IMG/VR virus record: IMGVR_UViG_3300035659_000453
Span: 1-24,516 of that record
Source of the DNA: a virus
Direction: 5' to 3' (one strand)
Length of the DNA: 24,516 nucleotides
Shown here: piece after piece, positions 20,827 through 24,516 of the stretch
How positions within the stretch are numbered: position 1 is the first letter of the stretch
Layout: every line of letters starts with the position of its first letter
Made by a program: the position numbers and the translations under genes
Notes under the pieces: generated by a model
Database searches by the model: none
Told to the model about the DNA's origin: nothing
Seen by the model: the letters and a program-made list of their open reading frames with translations, nothing else

Positions 20827-22303
20827 AGCCGTCAAGACAATGTTCCGGGACAATAAAGAAAAAAACGTCGCCGGATATGATTCGCTCGTCGATAAACTGA
20901 AGGGCGACCCGGACGTGGACAATCCCTACGCTCTGGCCCATTACATCAAGGGCGAGTCGAAAAAGAAAGGGGCCACGCAAGCCAACACGCTGAACACGCT
21001 CTCCCAGCTTTTGAAGAAGGGCACGAAGCTCCGCTGTTCGGAATCGGCCAAATTTGTTGAGAAGGTATCCGTGTCCGAAGCCCCGGAGGGCCACGTGTTC
21101 AAGGTGGTCTTGATTACCGAAGGGCTGGGGAACCGCCGCAACATGAATTTCTACGGGCCGGAAGCCATCGTCTCCGCCCCCGGCATATTCGAGGGAAAGC
21201 CATGTTTCCTCGACCACCCCAGCGAATCCGAGGATCGGGATATACCGGAACGCCGGGTGCGTGACAAGTGTGGATATTTTAAGAACGTGAAGGTGGAATC
21301 CATGGACGGGGCCCAAGCGGTGACGGGCGAGCTTCATTTTGACCTGTCGGATTCCGGGAAGAACGGCTACCTGAAAGCCCTGACCGCCCTTCACTACAGA
21401 AACGAATTTCCAAACCTCGAATCGGAATATGTCGGCCTCTCCATCAACGCTGATGGAGAGTGGGAAGATCGCAAAGTCGAATGGCTGGGCGAAATTCTCG
21501 ACGTTAATTATGTCACGCAATTCAAAGACGCATTCTCGTGTGACATCGTGACAAGCCCGGCACGAGGTGGAAGATTCCTTGCCTTGGTGGAAAGTGCCGC
21601 TGGGGCAAAACCCGGAAAGGAGGGAAATGCCATGAAAGGACTCAAGAAGAGTCTTGAAGCGGCACGAGCCGCCCTTGAGGAAGCCGTCAAAGAATCCGAC
21701 GCCGCAAAAAAGGCGAGTAAAGTCGCCGAGGCCAAGAAGCTCTTTGATGCGTTTCTTAAAGAGGCGGAAACAGCCGCTATGCAAGACGAAGATGAATCCG
21801 AATCCGAAAAGAAAGAAGGGTGCGAAGACGAGGGCGAAGCCAAAGTCGTGGCCAAAGCTTCCGAAAAAAAGGAAGACGAAGCCAAGAAAGAGGACGAGTC
21901 CGAATCCGAGGACGATTCTGAAAAGAAGGATAAGGAAGTTCCAGCAGTTAAAAAGGAAGAGACCGAAGCCGAAGACGACAAGGAATTGCCGAAAGGCGAT
22001 AAGGTCGATGGCGAAGACGAGGATGAAGACGAAACCGTCGAATCCAAACGTCTCGCTGTGACCGCCCTGTTGAAGGAAGCGAAGGTCGATCTTCCCGAAG
22101 AAAAGGTCGCCGAATTGGGCAAGCTCTCTTTGAAGGAAGCGAAAAAAGAAATCGCTTTCCTCAAGGGCTTGGTCGAAGCGACCGCAAAAAAAGTGATCAG
22201 CAAAATGTCGGTTCCATCCGCCCGGTTCGCCTCGATGAGTGAATCAGAACGGAAAGCCGTCGGGTCAGGCAACAACGACCTGTTCGCTGATTGTCTAAGG
22301 TAA
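20807..22303 (+). CDS. Prohead protease with C-terminal scaffold
   Basis: 498 residues. Residues 1-75 are a lead domain with NPYALAHYIKG. The protease domain, about 95-260, has VLITEGLGNRRNMNFYGPEA, CFLDHPSE (H137) and EYVGLSINADGEW (S212), a His/Ser pair fitting herpesvirus-assemblin-like phage maturation proteases. From about 276 it becomes a long charged Glu/Lys coiled coil (to about 440), ending in a folded knob (MSVPSARFASMSESERKAVG), typical of a scaffold that fills the prohead and is then cleaved. An internal SD and ATG at codon 276 could yield the scaffold alone. SD for the full gene: GGAGGTGACC. Confidence 0.85.
   Translation: MTKLVIKAVKTMFRDNKEKNVAGYDSLVDKLKGDPDVDNPYALAHYIKGESKKKGATQANTLNTLSQLLKKGTKLRCSESAKFVEKVSVSEAPEGHVFKVVLITEGLGNRRNMNFYGPEAIVSAPGIFEGKPCFLDHPSESEDRDIPERRVRDKCGYFKNVKVESMDGAQAVTGELHFDLSDSGKNGYLKALTALHYRNEFPNLESEYVGLSINADGEWEDRKVEWLGEILDVNYVTQFKDAFSCDIVTSPARGGRFLALVESAAGAKPGKEGNAMKGLKKSLEAARAALEEAVKESDAAKKASKVAEAKKLFDAFLKEAETAAMQDEDESESEKKEGCEDEGEAKVVAKASEKKEDEAKKEDESESEDDSEKKDKEVPAVKKEETEAEDDKELPKGDKVDGEDEDEDETVESKRLAVTALLKEAKVDLPEEKVAELGKLSLKEAKKEIAFLKGLVEATAKKVISKMSVPSARFASMSESERKAVGSGNNDLFADCLR
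21632..22303 (+). CDS. Nested scaffold gene (internal in-frame start)
   Basis: AAAGGAGGG (21616-21624) is seven bases before an ATG at 21632-21634 that is in frame with, and equals Met276 of, the protease gene. This site is better than many true starts here and falls exactly at the boundary between protease and scaffold, so a 223-residue free scaffold (starting MKGLKKSLEAARAALEEA) is likely made in excess over the protease form. Known precedent: lambda C/Nu3 and other phages with nested protease/scaffold genes. Confidence 0.72.
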   Translation: MKGLKKSLEAARAALEEAVKESDAAKKASKVAEAKKLFDAFLKEAETAAMQDEDESESEKKEGCEDEGEAKVVAKASEKKEDEAKKEDESESEDDSEKKDKEVPAVKKEETEAEDDKELPKGDKVDGEDEDEDETVESKRLAVTALLKEAKVDLPEEKVAELGKLSLKEAKKEIAFLKGLVEATAKKVISKMSVPSARFASMSESERKAVGSGNNDLFADCLR

Positions 22304-22319
22304 AAAGGAGGTGGCTTAA

Positions 22320-22793
22320 ATGTCTACTACGTCGCAAAATAATCAGATCCACAATGAAAGCACACCGCTGTATTACCCAGTCTTAACGGACGGGACGTAT
22401 GATGTCAACCAAGGAGACTTGGTTTGGTTCGACAGCTCGGTTCATGCCGTCAAGCCCGTGGATTCGGATGCTCACGCCGCCTATTGTGCGGGTGTGGCTT
22501 TACAGCAAAGCAAACTGAATGTGTACGGTTCTGCGGGCTATCCGCAGGGCGGCATTCAAGTGGCGACCAGAGGTATCTTTAAATTCAAGACAACCGCTGG
22601 CGATACGCTCAACCATGGAGATGCAGTTTATATCGGTGCTGATGCTCAGACCGTCACAAATACCGCTGGCGGAATGACATCCAAAATCGGTTATGTGTTT
22701 CTGCGTCCCCAGCAGTCTGCCGTTTCCGGTGCAGTCGGTACAAACATCGAGGTTTTAATCACCCCGTTGTTCCCGATCACTGGCGGCCTATAA
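22320..22793 (+). CDS. DUF2190-like head decoration protein
   Basis: 157 residues with a very strong SD, AAAGGAGGTGG. GDLVWFDSSVHAVKPVDSDA, then GVALQQSKL, GGIQVATRGIFKF, AGDTLNHGDAVYIGADAQTV and KIGYVFLRPQ give the repeating short strands of DUF2190-type capsid-associated proteins (bulk value, then state change GDxVY, then IGxV). Such proteins decorate or cement capsids and are abundant. Located directly before the major capsid gene, as expected. No signal peptide. Confidence 0.75.
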   Translation: MSTTSQNNQIHNESTPLYYPVLTDGTYDVNQGDLVWFDSSVHAVKPVDSDAHAAYCAGVALQQSKLNVYGSAGYPQGGIQVATRGIFKFKTTAGDTLNHGDAVYIGADAQTVTNTAGGMTSKIGYVFLRPQQSAVSGAVGTNIEVLITPLFPITGGL

Positions 22794-22806
22794 GGAGGAA
22801 ATGACG

Positions 22807-24003
22807 ATGTCCAAAGAAACCAAAGATTCAGTCGTCCGGCTCAGCCCCCTTATTGAGGCAAACCGGAATCTCACGAAGAGAGTTCACGAACACAAATCCT
22901 CAGCGATGCTGGAAAGCATCCGCCGGGCGTTTGGCGTGGACTTGGCCGACAAGGAAAGCTTCAACTTTGAAGACCCGTTCTTCTCTTGGATTAAGTTCCG
23001 GGAAGCGGCCTACAAAGTCGCCGAGAGGAAAATGCAGGAATCAAATGCGGAGAACACCTTTTCGCAATTGCTTCGTGCGGGCATCAACATGATCGCCAAC
23101 AACTGGTACGAACTGGTCGAAACCAACCACGAAATGGTCGGTGCGTCCACGTTCTCGACCAAGGCGATTGAGCCCTACGCCCCGCTTCACCGTGGTGCGG
23201 TTCCTCGCCGAGTGCAAGCCGGAGGGCAATTCCCCCGGACTCGTGTTGCTGGCCTCGACATCCTGATCACCAATGAAAAATTTGGTGCTATCGTGGACTT
23301 TGAACGAGAACTGTTTGACGACGATCAAACAGGCCAGATCGCTCAACGAGCGAAAGACATTGGAGAGAATATGCGTATCCTCGAGGATGCGTGGTTCTTC
23401 CAACGGTTCATCGGAACCGCCGGAGACTATGCCGGAGATCCGATCCCTGCATCGCAGACCTACTCGACAGTTTGGGCCCCAGCGACGGCTCCTCTGGCGG
23501 GTGGCGGGTACAATCGGCCAGCCAGCTACTTGGCCTTTACCCCGGCGAACCTTCAGCTCGCCGACCTTGCTCTGATGCAACAGCTTGACTTGCTCGGCAA
23601 CAAGATGTTGGTTAACCCCAACACCCTGCTCGTCGGAACAAGCAACAAGTTCTCTGCTCGCACACTGTTGAACTCCGAATGGTATCCGTCCAACGCCACC
23701 GTGAAAATCGGCGGCGGTGCAGGTGCGGACTCCACCCTCGGCGTGGCCTTTGCTCGAAACGTGATGGAAGGGCTCTACAACCTCGTTGTAAGCCGGTTCC
23801 TTCCCGCCAAAGCGTGGTCAATCGGTGAGGCTGGCAAGGGGATCGTGTTCCAGCGTCGTGACGCTCTTGAGATCATCCAAGAGAATCCGGCTTCTGGTAT
23901 GGCGTTCTCGAATGATGTGTTCCAGTTCCGATCCAGAGCCCGCTGGGAACCCGATTGGGTTGACCCTCGCTTCTGGTTCCTCGGAAACGACGGAACGATC
24001 TAA
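22807..24003 (+). CDS. Major capsid protein
   Basis: 398 residues. AAGGAGG (22792-22798) lies eight bases before the ATG at 22807; the ATG at 22801 is too close. Segments NHEMVGASTFSTKAIEPYAP, VDFERELFDDDQTGQIAQRA, ILEDAWFFQRFIGTAG, NKMLVNPNTLLVGTSNKFSA, SEWYPSN and FQFRSRARWEPDWVDPRFWF resemble HK97-fold capsid proteins that lack a long delta domain because the scaffold is separate. The place after protease/scaffold and decoration genes strongly supports the role. Whether the N-terminus, about residues 1-60, is cut by the protease is unknown. Confidence 0.88.
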   Translation: MSKETKDSVVRLSPLIEANRNLTKRVHEHKSSAMLESIRRAFGVDLADKESFNFEDPFFSWIKFREAAYKVAERKMQESNAENTFSQLLRAGINMIANNWYELVETNHEMVGASTFSTKAIEPYAPLHRGAVPRRVQAGGQFPRTRVAGLDILITNEKFGAIVDFERELFDDDQTGQIAQRAKDIGENMRILEDAWFFQRFIGTAGDYAGDPIPASQTYSTVWAPATAPLAGGGYNRPASYLAFTPANLQLADLALMQQLDLLGNKMLVNPNTLLVGTSNKFSARTLLNSEWYPSNATVKIGGGAGADSTLGVAFARNVMEGLYNLVVSRFLPAKAWSIGEAGKGIVFQRRDALEIIQENPASGMAFSNDVFQFRSRARWEPDWVDPRFWFLGNDGTI

Positions 24004-24027
24004 GGTCTAGGAAATTATTTAAATTGT

Positions 24028-24067
24028 CGATGCGTGTCCCCAACTTGGAAGAGACGGGTACGCATCG
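24028..24067 (+). other. Hairpin downstream of capsid gene
   Basis: CGATGCGT (24028-24035) pairs perfectly over 8 bases with ACGCATCG (24060-24067), with a 24-base loop that can pair further (GTCCC with GACGGG only imperfectly). No T run follows, only TTTAAAAAT. It could lower read-through into the next gene or protect the abundant capsid mRNA. Confidence 0.45.
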
Positions 24068-24097
24068 CCACTTTAAAAATATCGGGAGGATTATAAA

Positions 24098-24516
24098 ATG
24101 AAAAAGCTTTTTCGATGGGCGATTGCCCTTTTAATCCCGTTCTGTGTTGCCGGGGGAATCTACGCCTCCCGAGTGGTTTATAACCAGCTTTTGGTCAGCG
24201 AAACCGCACTGGCCTATGACAACACATACACGGTGGACTTGGGATCGAGCGTCCTGCCCAACAGCAACGTCGACACCATTTCCATGCAAGCGGCTTATTC
24301 AAGTGCCACAATTTCAACTGTCAGTTTGACCGATGGCAAAGCTTCGACCGGGACGATCACCGTTGCCAACAACGCCCTCCTCTTGGGCGTGGCCGCATCG
24401 AACACCCTCACTGTATCATCCAACACTTTCCTGTCTGGAAAATCGGTTTACTTCGATCTGAACGGAACCCGATTTCTGAATGGCGACTTGTGGAACGTGG
24501 GAGCTTCTTCGGCGGC
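24098..24516 (+). CDS. Secreted-looking phage protein, 5' part
   Basis: The gene runs off the window, so only about 139 residues are visible; GGGAGG lies before the ATG. MKKLFRWAIALLIPFCVAGG is a signal peptide or anchor. Then comes a Ser/Thr-rich, strand-like body with AYDNTYTVDLGSSVLPNSNV, TISMQAAYSSATISTVSLTD, GKASTGTITVANN and SVYFDLNGTRFLNGDLWNVG. A comparable repeat of strand plus NG-x-x-L-x-x-G-D-W is known in phage virion proteins with short beta domains; no specific family is named. Signal peptides are uncommon in phage structural genes. Confidence 0.65.
   Translation, partial: MKKLFRWAIALLIPFCVAGGIYASRVVYNQLLVSETALAYDNTYTVDLGSSVLPNSNVDTISMQAAYSSATISTVSLTDGKASTGTITVANNALLLGVAASNTLTVSSNTFLSGKSVYFDLNGTRFLNGDLWNVGASSA

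Noticed and set aside
21654-22061. An alternative frame inside the scaffold rich in Lys, Arg and Pro.
   Set aside because: It is the shifted reading of the Glu/Lys coiled coil and has no SD.
271-23821. Long open frames on the minus strand, such as 4228-4698, 13883-14746, 16494-17138, 18108-18695, 20720-21784 and 21508-22275.
   Set aside because: Each lies opposite a convincing + strand gene with strong family motifs, and their sequences are low-complexity or Arg/Pro/Ser-rich shadows of GC-rich codons. None has a plausible SD and family match.

Overview
The window is one strand of a tailed double-stranded DNA phage genome (Caudoviricetes) or an equivalent provirus. Every convincing gene lies on the + strand. 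Packing is tight, with many ATGA, GTGA or TAATG stop/start overlaps, and Shine-Dalgarno sites of the AGGAGG type are strong. Most of the DNA is GC-rich with G/C-ending codons. The host cannot be named; the SD sites only indicate a bacterium. No integrase, lysis gene, polymerase, tRNA or CRISPR array was recognised, so lifestyle is undecided.

Layout. (1) 1-2245: probable end of a late module, a 557-residue protein with two LamG (concanavalin-like) domains followed by a small DUF559/Vsr-like endonuclease. (2) 2246-3009: about 760 bases with no secure gene, holding a heavily folded segment, a clear intrinsic terminator (2487-2524) and a promoter region before the next operon. (3) 3010-5662: a recombination-type module, with an annealing-protein candidate, a RecB/Cas4-like PD-(D/E)XK nuclease and a coiled-coil protein. 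(4) 5667-13447: about thirty small accessory genes, many encoding Cys-rich zinc-binding mini-proteins. Inside lies an AT-richer segment (about 7880-8930) with a compact cytosine-methyltransferase-like gene; upstream of it is a near-consensus sigma70 promoter (7558-7586) whose spacer holds a perfect inverted repeat. (5) 13444-15119: a HAD phosphatase and a ParB-domain/DNA methyltransferase fusion. (6) 15120-24516: a promoter-bearing AT-rich gap, then the packaging and head operon: terminase small and large subunits, portal, minor head protein, two small unknowns, prohead protease with a C-terminal scaffold, a decoration-type protein, major capsid protein, and the start of a secreted-looking protein cut by the window edge.

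The most notable observations are: an internal SD and in-frame ATG that would make the scaffold as a separate product nested in the protease gene (as in lambda C/Nu3); the promoter with an operator-like palindrome at 7558-7586; a shared AATYACTTTT-CTTATATAC element before the two main operons, plus an apparent excess of TATATA confined to 2985-15178; an interleaved (pseudoknot-capable) pair of stems before the terminator at 2487; a one-base frame break in a small gene near 12136; and a LamG domain apparently inserted into an Ig-like fold. All family assignments are from reading the sequence and recalling family motifs; no database search was run.
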